Notes: generated by a model from the sequence alone, not told the origin. Positions 53,624-62,030 are shown, counted from the stretch's first letter. The stretch: DNA of 64,000 nt from G965213525 sp965213525 (GCA_965213525.1 OZ243889.1:1-64000), one strand, 5' to 3'. Numbers and translations are program-made.

Positions 53624-54156
53624 GCGTGGGGCGGTCCCCGTCCGAGCTGCACATCCTCAGCGTCCTCGTCGAGAACAAGCCCGGCGTGCTGGCTCGCATC
53701 GCCCTGCTGTTCAGCCGCCGGAACTACAACATCTACTCGTTGGCGGTGGCGCCCACCGATGACGCCGAGCTGAGCCGCATCACGATCGTGGTCGACGTCG
53801 CCGGCTCGCGCGTCGAGCAGATCACCAAGCAGCTGCACAAGCTCGTCAACGTCATCAAGATCAGCGAGCTGACCCCCGCGGGCGCCATCGAGCGCGAGCT
53901 GATGGTCGTGACCGTCGAGGCGGGACCGCTCGAACGGTCCGAGCTGATCTCGCTGGCCGGCGTGTTCGGCGGCGACGTGCTCGACGTCGGGCACGCTGCC
54001 CTCACGTTGATGATCGCCGCCCACCCCGAGCGCCTCGACGCCTTCGAGGACCTCGTGAGACCCCACGGCATCCTCGAGCTGCAACGCACCGGCCGCGTCG
54101 CCCTGCCGACGCTCGAACGAGAGGCGCCGGCTCCGCGGTTGCGCTCCGCCGGCTGA
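53620..54156 (+). CDS. ilvN: Acetolactate synthase, small regulatory subunit
   Basis: A 178-residue protein with an N-terminal ACT domain, LHILSVLVENKPGVLARIALLFSRRNYNI, which binds valine for feedback inhibition, then a second ACT-like half (ELMVVTVEAGPLERSELISLAGVFGGDVLDVG) that activates the large subunit. IKISELTPAGAIERELM joins them. It overlaps ilvC by four bases. The catalytic partner ilvB lies at 38889-40631 on the other strand, so subunit balance cannot come from cotranscription. Confidence 0.93.
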   Translation: MSVGRSPSELHILSVLVENKPGVLARIALLFSRRNYNIYSLAVAPTDDAELSRITIVVDVAGSRVEQITKQLHKLVNVIKISELTPAGAIERELMVVTVEAGPLERSELISLAGVFGGDVLDVGHAALTLMIAAHPERLDAFEDLVRPHGILELQRTGRVALPTLEREAPAPRLRSAG

Positions 54157-54169
54157 GCCCGGCTGACTC

Positions 54170-54211
54170 GCCCCCCGCCCCCCGCCCCCCGCCCCCCGCA
54201 CCCCGCCCCCC
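54170..54211. repeat. Six tandem 7-bp units (GCCCCCC)
   Basis: Five perfect GCCCCCC units and one GCACCCC variant follow the ilvN stop closely, in the gap before the enoyl-CoA hydratase gene. A simple repeat prone to slippage. Confidence 0.85.
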
Positions 54212-54269
54212 GCCCGTCGCCGGGCGAAGCGGTCGACGTAGTGTCGGTCCGGTCCGAGGAGGAGGGGCC

Positions 54270-55154
54270 ATGACCGCTGATGTGGTGCTGTACGAGGTGC
54301 TCGACGGCGTCGCCCTGGTGACGCTCAACCGCCCGGACCGGTTGAACGCCTGGACCGGCGAGCTCGAGCGGGCCTACTTCGCCGCGCTGGACCGCGCCGC
54401 CGACGACGACGACGTCAAGGTCGTGGTCGTCACCGGGGCCGGCAAGGGGTACTGCGCTGGCGCCGACATGACCACGCTGCAGAGCATCGGCGGCAGCGGC
54501 GGTGGCGACGCCGACGACGCCAGGACCGACGACGCCGACGCGGCCGGCGGCGCCAGTGCGGCCGGCGGCGGGGACCCCGCTCGGGGCCGGCACATGTACG
54601 AGACGATCGCAGTGCCCAAGCCGGTGATCGCGGCGATCAACGGAGCGTGCGCTGGCATCGGGCTGGCCCAGGCGCTGTTCTGCGATCTGCGCTTCGCCGC
54701 CGAGGGCGCCAAGCTCACCACCGCCTTCGCCCGGCGGGGCCTCATCGCCGAACACGGCATGAGCTGGGCGCTGCCCCGCCTGATCGGCCCGGCGGCAGCG
54801 ATGGACCTCCTGTTCTCGGGACGGGTCGTGCTCGCCGAGGAGGCCGTCGCCATGGGCCTGGTCAACCGGGTCATCGCCGCCGACTCGCTGGTCGACGAGA
54901 CGATGGCCTACGCCAGGGAGCTTGCCGCGCTGTCCTCGCCGACGTCGATGGCGGTGATGAAGCGACAGGTGTGGTCGCACACCGACCTGGCCCTCGGGGA
55001 CGCTGCCGACGAGTCGATGGCGCTGATGAGCGCGTCGGTTTGGCGATCTGACTTCGTCGAGGGCGTTGCCAGCTTCGTCGACAAGCGCCCCCCGGCGTTC
55101 TCACCGATCGACGCCGCCGCCCTGGCCGAGGTGTCGAGGTCCCCGGCTCGCTGA
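54270..55154 (+). CDS. Enoyl-CoA hydratase/isomerase family protein with a low-complexity insertion
   Basis: A 294-residue crotonase-fold protein. GVALVTLNRPDRLNAWTGEL, VVVTGAGKGYCAGADMTTLQ (first oxyanion-hole strand) and KPVIAAINGACAGIGLAQALFCDLRFAA (second) are typical; RRGLIAEHGMSWALPRLIG carries the usual catalytic-glutamate position. Between the two conserved blocks, residues about 73-105 form a Gly/Ala/Asp-rich insertion (GGSGGGDADDARTDDADAAG) not expected in the family. The substrate is unknown. Start ATG 54270 has GAGGAGG upstream; TAGTGT at 54239-54244 is a likely -10 box. Confidence 0.87.
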   Translation: MTADVVLYEVLDGVALVTLNRPDRLNAWTGELERAYFAALDRAADDDDVKVVVVTGAGKGYCAGADMTTLQSIGGSGGGDADDARTDDADAAGGASAAGGGDPARGRHMYETIAVPKPVIAAINGACAGIGLAQALFCDLRFAAEGAKLTTAFARRGLIAEHGMSWALPRLIGPAAAMDLLFSGRVVLAEEAVAMGLVNRVIAADSLVDETMAYARELAALSSPTSMAVMKRQVWSHTDLALGDAADESMALMSASVWRSDFVEGVASFVDKRPPAFSPIDAAALAEVSRSPAR

Positions 55155-55197
55155 GCGCCGGGACCACCGGCCCGCCGGGCGTGATCGGCGTCGGCGG

Positions 55198-55635
55198 TCA
55201 GGCTCGGTGGCCGGCGGCGCCGGGTGCGGCGAGGGCCGTCACGAGGCCTGCGGCGTCGGCCACGGTCACGGTCAGGCCGCTGTGGGTCGGGCGCCACCCC
55301 ACGACCTTGGGAACCGGCGGATCGAAGCGGATGCACACCCCGCTGGCGCCCGAGGTCCCGAACGTGATGCCGTCGTCGCGCAGGCTGAGCCGCAGACCGA
55401 CCGACATCAACGAGCGGTACGGCCCGGTGCTCTCGGCCCCGGCGATCTGGGATCGGGCGGCCGACAGCTGGAAGCGGCCGTAGGTGGCGGTGATGGTGTC
55501 GTCGCTGACGGCGACGCCGTCTCGGTCGCTGACGCCGAGCGCGGCGAGGGGCGCCTTGGCCCATGCGGGGGGGTCGGCGAATCGGAAGAACCGGGCCCCG
55601 GTGATGTCAGCAGCAGGGGACGGGCGGTCGGCCAT
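55198..55635 (-). CDS. Hypothetical protein, 145 residues
   Basis: A soluble protein of unknown family: DITGARFFRFADPPAWAKAPLAA, VSDDTITATYGRFQLSA, SLMSVGLRLSLRDDGITFGT and GVCIRFDPPVPKVVG suggest mostly beta structure. No signal peptide. The frame is open upstream, but TAGCGT exactly eight bases before ATG 55635 fixes the start. Convergent with the enoyl-CoA hydratase gene and divergent from the PadR gene, with whose promoter it shares about 100 bases. Confidence 0.65.
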   Translation of the reverse strand: MADRPSPAADITGARFFRFADPPAWAKAPLAALGVSDRDGVAVSDDTITATYGRFQLSAARSQIAGAESTGPYRSLMSVGLRLSLRDDGITFGTSGASGVCIRFDPPVPKVVGWRPTHSGLTVTVADAAGLVTALAAPGAAGHRA

Positions 55636-55643
55636 GTCCGCCG

Positions 55644-55649
55644 ACGCTA
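55644..55649 (-). promoter_or_regulatory. Leaderless promoter box (TAGCGT-N8-ATG) of the 145-residue protein
   Basis: ACGCTA on the plus strand reads TAGCGT on the minus strand, eight bases before ATG 55635. Same hexamer and spacing as at the sugar dehydrogenase gene. Confidence 0.55.
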
Positions 55650-55752
55650 GCCGGCCCATCCCTCGACCGCCCGAACGCACTGACCTGGGCGGGACCGCCC
55701 CGAGGGGTGCCCGCACCGTTACCGGTCCCGCGCTGTGCGTGGCCCCGCCCCG

Positions 55753-55769
55753 TATGATCTGCAGCGATG
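55753..55769 (+). promoter_or_regulatory. Leaderless promoter box of the padR-type gene (TATGAT-N8-ATG)
   Basis: TATGAT at 55753-55758 is close to a consensus -10 box and lies eight bases before ATG 55767, with no ribosome-binding site between. Confidence 0.6.
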
Positions 55770-56132
55770 AGACGCAAGGGTGGGGTCGGGCTGACGAGGA
55801 ACGAGGAGCGGGTCCTCGTCGTCGCACTCTCCCTGCTCCAGCGGGGCAGCGACCGCTTCCACGGCTACCCGCTGGCCAAGGCCTTGGCCGACGCCGACCC
55901 TCGGGGCCGGGTCATGAACTACGCCACCCTGTACCGCTGCCTCGGTCGCCTCGAGGATCGCGAGCTGGCGGCGAGCGCTTGGACGATGGGCGAGACCAGC
56001 CGGCCTCGCCGGGAGTACACCCTCACACCTGCTGGCATCGACGAAGCACGAGCGGTCGTCGAGCGGTCCCAGGCCGCCGCCGAGGTCGGTCTCGGCCTCG
56101 ATCTCGACGAGATGGGTCTCGGGCTCGCCTGA
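55767..56132 (+). CDS. PadR-family transcriptional regulator
   Basis: A 121-residue winged-helix protein: EERVLVVALSLLQRGSDRFHGYPLAKAL, then MNYATLYRCLGRLEDRELAAS (recognition helix, the Y-x-x-L-x-R-L-E type), SRPRREYTLTPAGIDEARAV (wing). The C-terminal helix for dimerisation is short. PadR regulators usually repress nearby transporters or membrane proteins, and a membrane protein follows here. The strong TATGAT box overlapping the start region makes self-repression plausible. Confidence 0.88.
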   Translation: MRRKGGVGLTRNEERVLVVALSLLQRGSDRFHGYPLAKALADADPRGRVMNYATLYRCLGRLEDRELAASAWTMGETSRPRREYTLTPAGIDEARAVVERSQAAAEVGLGLDLDEMGLGLA

Positions 56133-56258
56133 GCTCATCGACGCCCCTGTTGGGGGGGTCCTCACCTCGCGTTGCTGCCCGGTTGCGCTGAGTGGTCGAA
56201 GGTGGGGTTGGTGCAGGACGCCACCATCCGATCTGCGCCCGCTGTCGAACCTACGGGC

Positions 56259-57089
56259 GTGACCGAACGAGCGATCAGCTGGGTGCACCGCGCCGCCGTA
56301 TGGGGCGAGGGACCGCCGGCTGCGCATCGCCTCAGAGTCTGGGCCGATCACGATCGCGCGCTGGCGGCTGACGGCGGTGGCACGCGCCGCCGTCTGGCCG
56401 AGGCGGGGCGAGCCGCTGCGGCCCACCTCTGCCATCGGGTGCTCGACCGCTGCGCTGGGGCTGACGCCGGGCTCTGGGCCGTGGCGTCGGTGCTGGCCGT
56501 CGTCGTGGTGGGGATGGCGTCGGGGACGTACTCATCGGCAGCACCCGGGCTCGTCGTCCACCTGCTGCTGGCGTGCGCGCTCGGCCTCGGGGCCATCGCC
56601 CGTCCGGGTCGGCTGCCCTCGGCGGTGGCGGTCGGCGCGACGGGGTCCTCGTTGGTCCACGCCGCCGCCGTCCTCGCCGCTGTGCCACCGTCGGCGACCG
56701 GCGAGGCGACGACGCTGGCGTCACGGGCCGGGCTCGAGGTCCTCGGGCTCGGGGTCATCGGGGTCGTGGCCTGCGCGGTCGCGTCCGCAGCGGTGGTCAC
56801 CCGGCTCGTCCCGTTGACCGGGTCGGCGGCGGTGGCGGCGGTCGAGCGGGCCGGTGACCTCGTGCGGGCCGGCGTGGCGGTGGGCATCGGGCTGGCCGTC
56901 GGCGCCGCCGGGCGAGCCCTGGTGGACGATGCGACGACGACGGCTCGAGCCGACGTCGCCGCCGCCGTCGTCGTCACGACGATCGGCGTGGCCGCCCTGG
57001 TGAGCCTGCCCCGCCTCGGTGAGCCTGTCCCGCCCCGTGAGCTGTCCCGCCTCGGTGAGCAAGGGTCGGGTCCGCGTCCTGTGTCGTGA
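56259..57089 (+). CDS. Multi-pass membrane protein downstream of the PadR gene
   Basis: The 276-residue product has a cytosolic N-terminal 65 residues (MTERAISWVHRAAVWGEGPP), then about six hydrophobic segments, e.g. LWAVASVLAVVVVGMASGTY, GLVVHLLLACALGLGAIA, VLGLGVIGVVACAVASAAVV and VRAGVAVGIGLAVGAAG. No catalytic motif is visible. Similar PadR plus membrane protein pairs are frequent in actinobacteria. The frame is open from 56172 (TTG); GTG 56259 gives the more natural N-terminus. The C-terminus is Pro/Arg-rich. Confidence 0.65.
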   Translation: MTERAISWVHRAAVWGEGPPAAHRLRVWADHDRALAADGGGTRRRLAEAGRAAAAHLCHRVLDRCAGADAGLWAVASVLAVVVVGMASGTYSSAAPGLVVHLLLACALGLGAIARPGRLPSAVAVGATGSSLVHAAAVLAAVPPSATGEATTLASRAGLEVLGLGVIGVVACAVASAAVVTRLVPLTGSAAVAAVERAGDLVRAGVAVGIGLAVGAAGRALVDDATTTARADVAAAVVVTTIGVAALVSLPRLGEPVPPRELSRLGEQGSGPRPVS

Positions 57090-57104
57090 CCGCGCCGGAG
57101 CCGC

Positions 57105-57136
57105 CCAGGCGGTGATCGCCGGCCCAGACCGCCTGG
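57105..57136. terminator. 9-bp stem with 14-base loop between convergent genes
   Basis: Arms 57105-57113 and 57128-57136 are perfect complements. The hairpin lies between the membrane protein stop and the serA stop. No T-run, so assignment is modest. Confidence 0.4.
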
Positions 57137-57138
57137 CC

Positions 57139-58707
57139 TCAGCCGAGGTCGACGGTGGTGACGCCTCGGATGCCGGGCCGGGTCTCGAGGGCGTCGGTGG
57201 CCTCGGCGCCGAGCGGTCCGTCGATCGAGAGCAGCATGAGGGCGCCCTCGCCGGCGGGGGAGCGGCCGAGGGCCATGTCGGCCACGTTGCACCCGGCGTC
57301 ACCGATGGCCGATCCGACCACGCCGACCATGCCGGGCACGTCGTCGTTGCGCACCAGCACGAGGTGGGGCCCGACGGGCAGCTCGACCTCGACGTCGTCG
57401 ACCATGACGATGCGGGGCTCCTCTGAGCGGCCGATCAGCGTGCCGGCCACGGCGTGCCCGGCGCAGCGGACCTCGACGAGGTTGACGTACTCAGCCGACG
57501 TCGCCGACTTGGACTCGCGCACCTCGACCCCGGCCCTGGCGGCCAGACCCGGAGCGTTGACGTAGCTGACCGGCACGTCAGAGATGCGGCCGAACACCCC
57601 CCGGAGCACTGCCAGGGTGAGCAGCGACGTGTCGTGCTCGGCGACGCGGCCGGTGCAGGTGACGTGCAGGCAATCGGGCGTCTTGCCGGCCAGCGAGGCG
57701 TAGAACGAGCCCAGCTGCTCGGCGAGACCGAGGAAGGGCTTGATGGCCTCGGGGGCCTCCCGGGCAGCGATGTTCACGGCGAATGGCACGAACTCGCCGG
57801 CCAGGGCCAGCTCGACCATCTCGGCGATGGTGGCCCCCGCCTTGTCCTGGGCTTCGGCCGTCGAGGCGCCGAGGTGCGGGGTGACCACGACGTTGGCCAG
57901 GCCGAACAACGGGGACGCGGTGGTCGGTTCGGCGTCGAACACGTCGAGCCCGGCGCCACCGATCTCGCCGGACACCAACGCCTCGGCCAGGGCCGCTTCG
58001 TCGACGATGCCGCCCCGAGCGGTGTTGATCAACAGGGCGTGCGGTCGCATCTGACGCAGCGCCTCTGCCCCGATCAGCCCGACGGTCTCGGCGTTGCGGG
58101 GGAGGTGCACGCTGATGGCGTCGCTGCGGTCGTACAGCTCGTCGAGGCCGACGAGCTCGACGGAGAGCTGGCGGGCCTGCTCATCGGACACGAAGGGGTC
58201 GTGGGCGATCACCTTCATGCCGAAGGCCTGCAGGCGTTGGGCGACGAGTCGTCCGACGCGACCGAGCCCGATGACGCCCAGGGTCTTGTCGGCGAGCTCA
58301 ACCCCGGACCACCGCGAGCGCTCCCACGAGCCACGCAACAGCGCGGCGTGCGCCTGGGGGACGTTGCGGGCCAACGCCAGCAGCAGCGCCACCGCGTGCT
58401 CGGCCGCCGAGACGACGTTGGACTGCGGGGCGTTGACCACCATCACGCCTTGGGCGGTGGCGACCTCGACGTCGACGTTGTCGAGCCCGATGCCGGCCCG
58501 GCCGACGACGGCGAGCTCGTCGGCGGCGGCGAGCACCTCGGCGGTGACCTGGGTGGCCGAGCGGATCACCAGCGCCGCGACGCCAGGGATGGCGGCGACG
58601 AGCTCGTCGGGGGTCAGCTCGGTGCGCACGTCGACGTCGTGTCCGGCGGCGCGCAGTCGGTCCAGCCCGGACTCGGCGATGGTCTCGGTGACCAGGATGC
58701 GTGCCAT
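57139..58707 (-). CDS. serA: D-3-Phosphoglycerate dehydrogenase (long form)
   Basis: A 522-residue enzyme that starts serine synthesis by oxidising 3-phosphoglycerate. The catalytic part shows VTAEVLAAADELAVVGRAGIGLDNVD, GVIGLGRVGRLVAQRLQAFGMKVIAHDP (NAD binding), LLINTARGGIVDEAALAEAL and VVVTPHLGASTAEAQ with the catalytic histidine. An intervening allosteric-substrate domain (residues about 320-450) and a C-terminal ACT domain (PHLVLVRNDDVPGMVGVVGS) mark the actinobacterial long form, which is serine-inhibited. ATG 58707 is chosen for GGAGG upstream; TACCCT (minus strand, 58746-58751) is a likely -10 box. Confidence 0.95.
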   Translation of the reverse strand: MARILVTETIAESGLDRLRAAGHDVDVRTELTPDELVAAIPGVAALVIRSATQVTAEVLAAADELAVVGRAGIGLDNVDVEVATAQGVMVVNAPQSNVVSAAEHAVALLLALARNVPQAHAALLRGSWERSRWSGVELADKTLGVIGLGRVGRLVAQRLQAFGMKVIAHDPFVSDEQARQLSVELVGLDELYDRSDAISVHLPRNAETVGLIGAEALRQMRPHALLINTARGGIVDEAALAEALVSGEIGGAGLDVFDAEPTTASPLFGLANVVVTPHLGASTAEAQDKAGATIAEMVELALAGEFVPFAVNIAAREAPEAIKPFLGLAEQLGSFYASLAGKTPDCLHVTCTGRVAEHDTSLLTLAVLRGVFGRISDVPVSYVNAPGLAARAGVEVRESKSATSAEYVNLVEVRCAGHAVAGTLIGRSEEPRIVMVDDVEVELPVGPHLVLVRNDDVPGMVGVVGSAIGDAGCNVADMALGRSPAGEGALMLLSIDGPLGAEATDALETRPGIRGVTTVDLG

Positions 58708-58777
58708 GGCGCGACGGCCTCCGTGAGGTTGGGGGTGCCGTCGCGAGGGTACCGGCGCCTCGGGTGCCCCCCGGGGG

Positions 58778-58966
58778 CTACTCGACCGAGATGGCGCCGG
58801 TCGGGCAGGCGGTGACGGCCTCGTCGAGGGCGGCGCGCTCGGACTCGTCGGGGTGCTCGTCGAGGATCTTGACCTGGCCCTCGTCACTCACCTCGAACAG
58901 GTGCGGGGCGATCGCCTCGCACGACCCGATGCCGATGCACTTGTCGTAGTCGATGACGATCTTCAA
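58778..58966 (-). CDS. Small ferredoxin ([3Fe-4S]/[4Fe-4S] actinobacterial type)
   Basis: A 62-residue electron carrier: LKIVIDYDKCIGIGSCEAIAPHLF with C-x5-C and ACPTGAISVE at the end supplying the third cysteine, followed by proline. Such ferredoxins serve cytochromes P450 and other oxidoreductases. The start is a TTG with GGAGG seven bases upstream; a GTG five codons earlier is a second choice. It follows leuD by 53 bases on the same strand, possibly as a late member of the leuCD transcript. Confidence 0.87.
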   Translation of the reverse strand: MKIVIDYDKCIGIGSCEAIAPHLFEVSDEGQVKILDEHPDESERAALDEAVTACPTGAISVE

Positions 58967-59019
58967 CGGGTGTCCTCCCACGGTGAGGCGAACGGCGTCG
59001 TCCCGTCCGCGCCGCGACG

Positions 59020-59643
59020 CTAGTGGTGTGTCGCCGGATCGATGGCGGGGCCGGGCACCGACACCGACCACGTCGGGCGCCGTCGCTCGAAGGCGTCGAT
59101 GTCGTCGGCGGAGCGCAGGGTGATGGCGATGTCGTCGAGCCCCTCGAGGAAGCGCTGGCGGGTCGCGTCGTCGAGGGGGAACGGGACGCTGAGCCCGATG
59201 GAGGGCACCTCGACGACCCGCCGCTCGACGTCGATGACCACGACGGTGGCGGGATCGCCCTCGACGGCGGTCATCATCGCCTCGACGGCATCGGCGTCGA
59301 GCTGGGCGGCCACCAGGCCGTTCTTGGTGGCGTTGTTGGCGAAGATGTCACCGAAGCGGGCGGAGCACACCGCCTCGAACCCGGCGTCCATCAACGCCCA
59401 CACGGCGTGCTCCCGCGACGAGCCGGTGCCGAAGTTCGGGCCACAGAGCAGCACCCGGGCTCCGGCGTAGGATTCGTCGTTCAGCACGAACGACCGGTCG
59501 TCGCGCCACTCTGAGAACAGGCCCCTGCCGAAGCCGGTGCGGCTGACCTGCTTCAGCCAGTCCGACGGGATGATCTGGTCGGTGTCGACGTCGCTGCGCC
59601 GCAGGGGCACAGCGGTCGAGGTGATGGTGCGAACAGCCTGCAC
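59020..59643 (-). CDS. leuD: 3-Isopropylmalate dehydratase, small subunit
   Basis: A 207-residue swivelling-domain subunit that pairs with LeuC. VPLRRSDVDTDQIIPSDWLKQVSRTGFG, CGPNFGTGSSREHAVWAL, FGDIFANNATKNGLVAAQL are all diagnostic. With LeuC it isomerises 2-isopropylmalate to 3-isopropylmalate and, in the citramalate route, citramalate to 3-methylmalate. The GTG start has GGAG nearby, 69 bases after the leuC stop. Confidence 0.95.
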   Translation of the reverse strand: MQAVRTITSTAVPLRRSDVDTDQIIPSDWLKQVSRTGFGRGLFSEWRDDRSFVLNDESYAGARVLLCGPNFGTGSSREHAVWALMDAGFEAVCSARFGDIFANNATKNGLVAAQLDADAVEAMMTAVEGDPATVVVIDVERRVVEVPSIGLSVPFPLDDATRQRFLEGLDDIAITLRSADDIDAFERRRPTWSVSVPGPAIDPATHH

Positions 59644-59712
59644 GAGGGGCTCCTTGCTGGGGCGTGATGGCTCAGGACGGCGGGCCCGGGGCGACGGGCC
59701 CGGGCGACGGGC

Positions 59713-61152
59713 TCAGTCCAGATCGGCGGGGGCGGTGAGGCGCCCGGTGATCGCTGTTGCGGCGGCCACGGCAGGTGACACGAGATGGGTGCGGCCTCCC
59801 CGTCCCTGGCGGCCCTCGAAGTTGCGGTTCGACGTCGAGGCGCACCGCTCCCCGGGGGCGAGGCGGTCGGGGTTCATCGCCAGGCACATCGAGCACCCCG
59901 GCTCGCGCCAGTCGAAGCCGGCCTGGACCAGCACGGCGTCGATGCCCTCGGCCTCGGCTGCGTCCTTGACCGCCCGGGACCCGGGTACGACGAGGGTCCG
60001 GATCCCAGGGGCGACCCGACGCCCGGCGGCGACCTCGGCGACGGCGCGAAGGTCCTCGAGGCGGGAGTTGGTGCACGAACCGATGAACACCGCGTCGACG
60101 GCCACGTCAGACAACGCCGTCCCAGGCTCGAGTCCCATGTAGTCGAGGGCCCGGCGGGCGGCCTCGGCATCGTCGGGGTTCTCCATCTGCGCCGGGTCGG
60201 GCACCGCCGACGACAGCGGGGCCACTTGACCGGGGTTGGTGCCCCAGGTGACGTGGGGCCGGATCGAGGCGCCGTCGATGACGACCTCGGTGTCGAAGCG
60301 GGCCCCGGCGTCGGTGACCAGTCCACGCCAGTCGTCGACGGCGGCGTCCCAGTCCGCACCCTGGGGGGCGAGGGGGCGGCCCTCGAGGTAGGCGAAGGTC
60401 GTCTCGTCGGGGGCGACGAGCCCGGCCTTGGCGCCGGCCTCGATCGACATGTTGCACACCGTCATCCGCTCTTCCATCGACAGCGCCCGGATCACCTCGC
60501 CCCTGTACTCGATGACGTGGCCCATGCCCCCTCCGGTGCCGAGACGGCCCAGGACCGCCAGGATCACGTCCTTGGCCGTCACCCCCGCTGACAGGGCGCC
60601 CTCGATCGTCACCGACATGAGGCGAGGTCGCTGCTGGGGCAGGGTCTGGGTGGCCAGGACGTGCTCGACCTCGCTGGTGCCGATGCCGAAGGCGAGCGCT
60701 CCGAAGGCGCCGTGGGTCGAGGTGTGGGAGTCCCCACAGACGATGGTCATGCCGGGCAGGGTCATGCCCTGCTCGGGGCCGATGACGTGGACGATGCCCT
60801 GGCCGGGCGAGCCCATCGGGTGCGACGTGATCCCGAACTCGGCGCAGTTGGCCCGCAGCGTCTCGACCTGGGTGCGCGACACCTCATCGGCGATGGGCAG
60901 GTGGATGTCGGTGGTGGGGACGTTGTGGTCCTCGGTGGCCACGGTCAGATCGGGCCGACGCACCGGACGTCTGGCCAGTCGCAGCCCGTCGAAGGCCTGG
61001 GGGCTGGTCACCTCGTGGACGAGGTGCAGATCGATGTAGAGCAGGTCGGGCTGGCCGTCGCGGCGAGCGACGACGTGGTGTTCCCACACCTTCTCGGCCA
61101 GCGTCTTCGGCCGGTCCGCCCCGCCGGGCGTGGTCGTGGGCGTGCTGGGCAT
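59713..61152 (-). CDS. leuC: 3-Isopropylmalate dehydratase, large subunit
   Basis: A 479-residue aconitase-family protein with the [4Fe-4S] cluster. LLYIDLHLVHEVTSPQAFDGLR, TIVCGDSHTSTHGAFGALAFGIGTSEVEHVLATQTL, RMTVCNMSIEAGAKAGLVAPDE, VFIGSCTNSRLEDLR and EPGCSMCLAMNPD contain the three cluster cysteines. The ATG at 61152 has GGAGG nine bases upstream; the frame is open to a GTG at 61212. It is divergent from an IclR-type gene, the common arrangement in actinobacteria, with a palindrome between them. Confidence 0.95.
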   Translation of the reverse strand: MPSTPTTTPGGADRPKTLAEKVWEHHVVARRDGQPDLLYIDLHLVHEVTSPQAFDGLRLARRPVRRPDLTVATEDHNVPTTDIHLPIADEVSRTQVETLRANCAEFGITSHPMGSPGQGIVHVIGPEQGMTLPGMTIVCGDSHTSTHGAFGALAFGIGTSEVEHVLATQTLPQQRPRLMSVTIEGALSAGVTAKDVILAVLGRLGTGGGMGHVIEYRGEVIRALSMEERMTVCNMSIEAGAKAGLVAPDETTFAYLEGRPLAPQGADWDAAVDDWRGLVTDAGARFDTEVVIDGASIRPHVTWGTNPGQVAPLSSAVPDPAQMENPDDAEAARRALDYMGLEPGTALSDVAVDAVFIGSCTNSRLEDLRAVAEVAAGRRVAPGIRTLVVPGSRAVKDAAEAEGIDAVLVQAGFDWREPGCSMCLAMNPDRLAPGERCASTSNRNFEGRQGRGGRTHLVSPAVAAATAITGRLTAPADLD

Positions 61153-61285
61153 GGTCAGGGCCTCCGAGCAGGGCTGGTCGTCGCTGGCAGCTCGTCGCTG
61201 GTCGGTCGTCACCGGTTCGGCGTCGTCTTGGTCCGGTGTCGTCGTGGTCGGTGCGTCGTGCCGGTCGGACGAGGGCAGGTTGACG

Positions 61286-61302
61286 GTCTCATTGGATGAG
61301 AC
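61286..61302. promoter_or_regulatory. Perfect palindrome GTCTCAT-TGG-ATGAGAC, likely operator of the IclR regulator
   Basis: Arms 61286-61292 and 61296-61302 match perfectly around a 3-base spacer. It lies between divergent leuC and the IclR-type gene, where IclR-family regulators of leuCD bind in other actinobacteria. It overlaps the ATG at 61296, which favours the GTG at 61317 as the regulator's start. Confidence 0.65.
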
Positions 61303-61316
61303 GAGGATCTCGCTTC

Positions 61317-62030
61317 GTGGAACACACCGTAAGCGGGGTGGGCGTGCTCGACAAGTCGCTCGCCATCGTCACCGCCCTGGTCGAGGGACCGGCGTCGCTC
61401 GCCGAGCTCGTCGAGCGCACCGGCCTGGCGCGCCCGACGGCGCACCGTCTCGCCTGTGCCCTCGAGGTCCACGGGGTGGTCGGTCGCGACGAGCGGGGCC
61501 GGTTCCGACTCGGCCTGGGCCTCGTCCGGCTCGGTCGGCGCGCCGCGCTCGGGCTCCCGCTCGCCGACCGGGCCGCCCCGGTGCTCGACCGGTTGAGCGA
61601 TCAGACGGGCGAGTCGGCCCAGCTGTACGTGCGAGACGGCGACCGGCGGATGTGCGTCGCTGCGTCGCCTGGCCCCGCCGAGCTGCGCACGATGGTCGAG
61701 GTCGGCGCCGTCTTGCCCCTCGATCGTGGGTCGGCGGGCCACGTGCTGAGCGGGCGGGTGGCCAGAGGTGAGGTGGCGGTCAGCCGGGCCGAGCGGGCCC
61801 CGGGGGTCGCATCGGTGTCAGCGGCGGTGCTCGGACCCGACGGCGAGGTGGCGGCCGCCGTCGGGGTGTCAGGGCCCCTCGATCGACTGGGCACCGACCC
61901 GTCCGAGCGCCTCGTCGGGTCCGTGCTGATCGCCGCCGCCGACATCGGCCTGCTCATCGGGGCGGGGGAGGAGGCTGGTGGGCCCGTCGGGCCCAAACGT
62001 GCTCGACCGCCTCGACCAGGCGGCGGTTGA
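61317..62030 (+). CDS. IclR-family transcriptional regulator (NdgR/LtbR-like)
   Basis: A 237-residue regulator. The N-terminus GVGVLDKSLAIVTALVEGPASLAELVERTGLARPTAHRLACALE is the winged helix of the family; the rest (LYVRDGDRRMCVAASPGP, LPLDRGSAGHVLSG, VSAAVLGPDGEVAAAVGVSGP) is the ligand-binding domain. In Streptomyces and Corynebacterium the relatives next to leuCD control leucine synthesis and other amino-acid genes; the same role is inferred from the position. GTG 61317 is chosen with GAGGATC upstream; ATG 61296 is possible. The 3' end overlaps the convergent hydrolase gene by 77 bases. Confidence 0.85.
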   Translation: MEHTVSGVGVLDKSLAIVTALVEGPASLAELVERTGLARPTAHRLACALEVHGVVGRDERGRFRLGLGLVRLGRRAALGLPLADRAAPVLDRLSDQTGESAQLYVRDGDRRMCVAASPGPAELRTMVEVGAVLPLDRGSAGHVLSGRVARGEVAVSRAERAPGVASVSAAVLGPDGEVAAAVGVSGPLDRLGTDPSERLVGSVLIAAADIGLLIGAGEEAGGPVGPKRARPPRPGGG

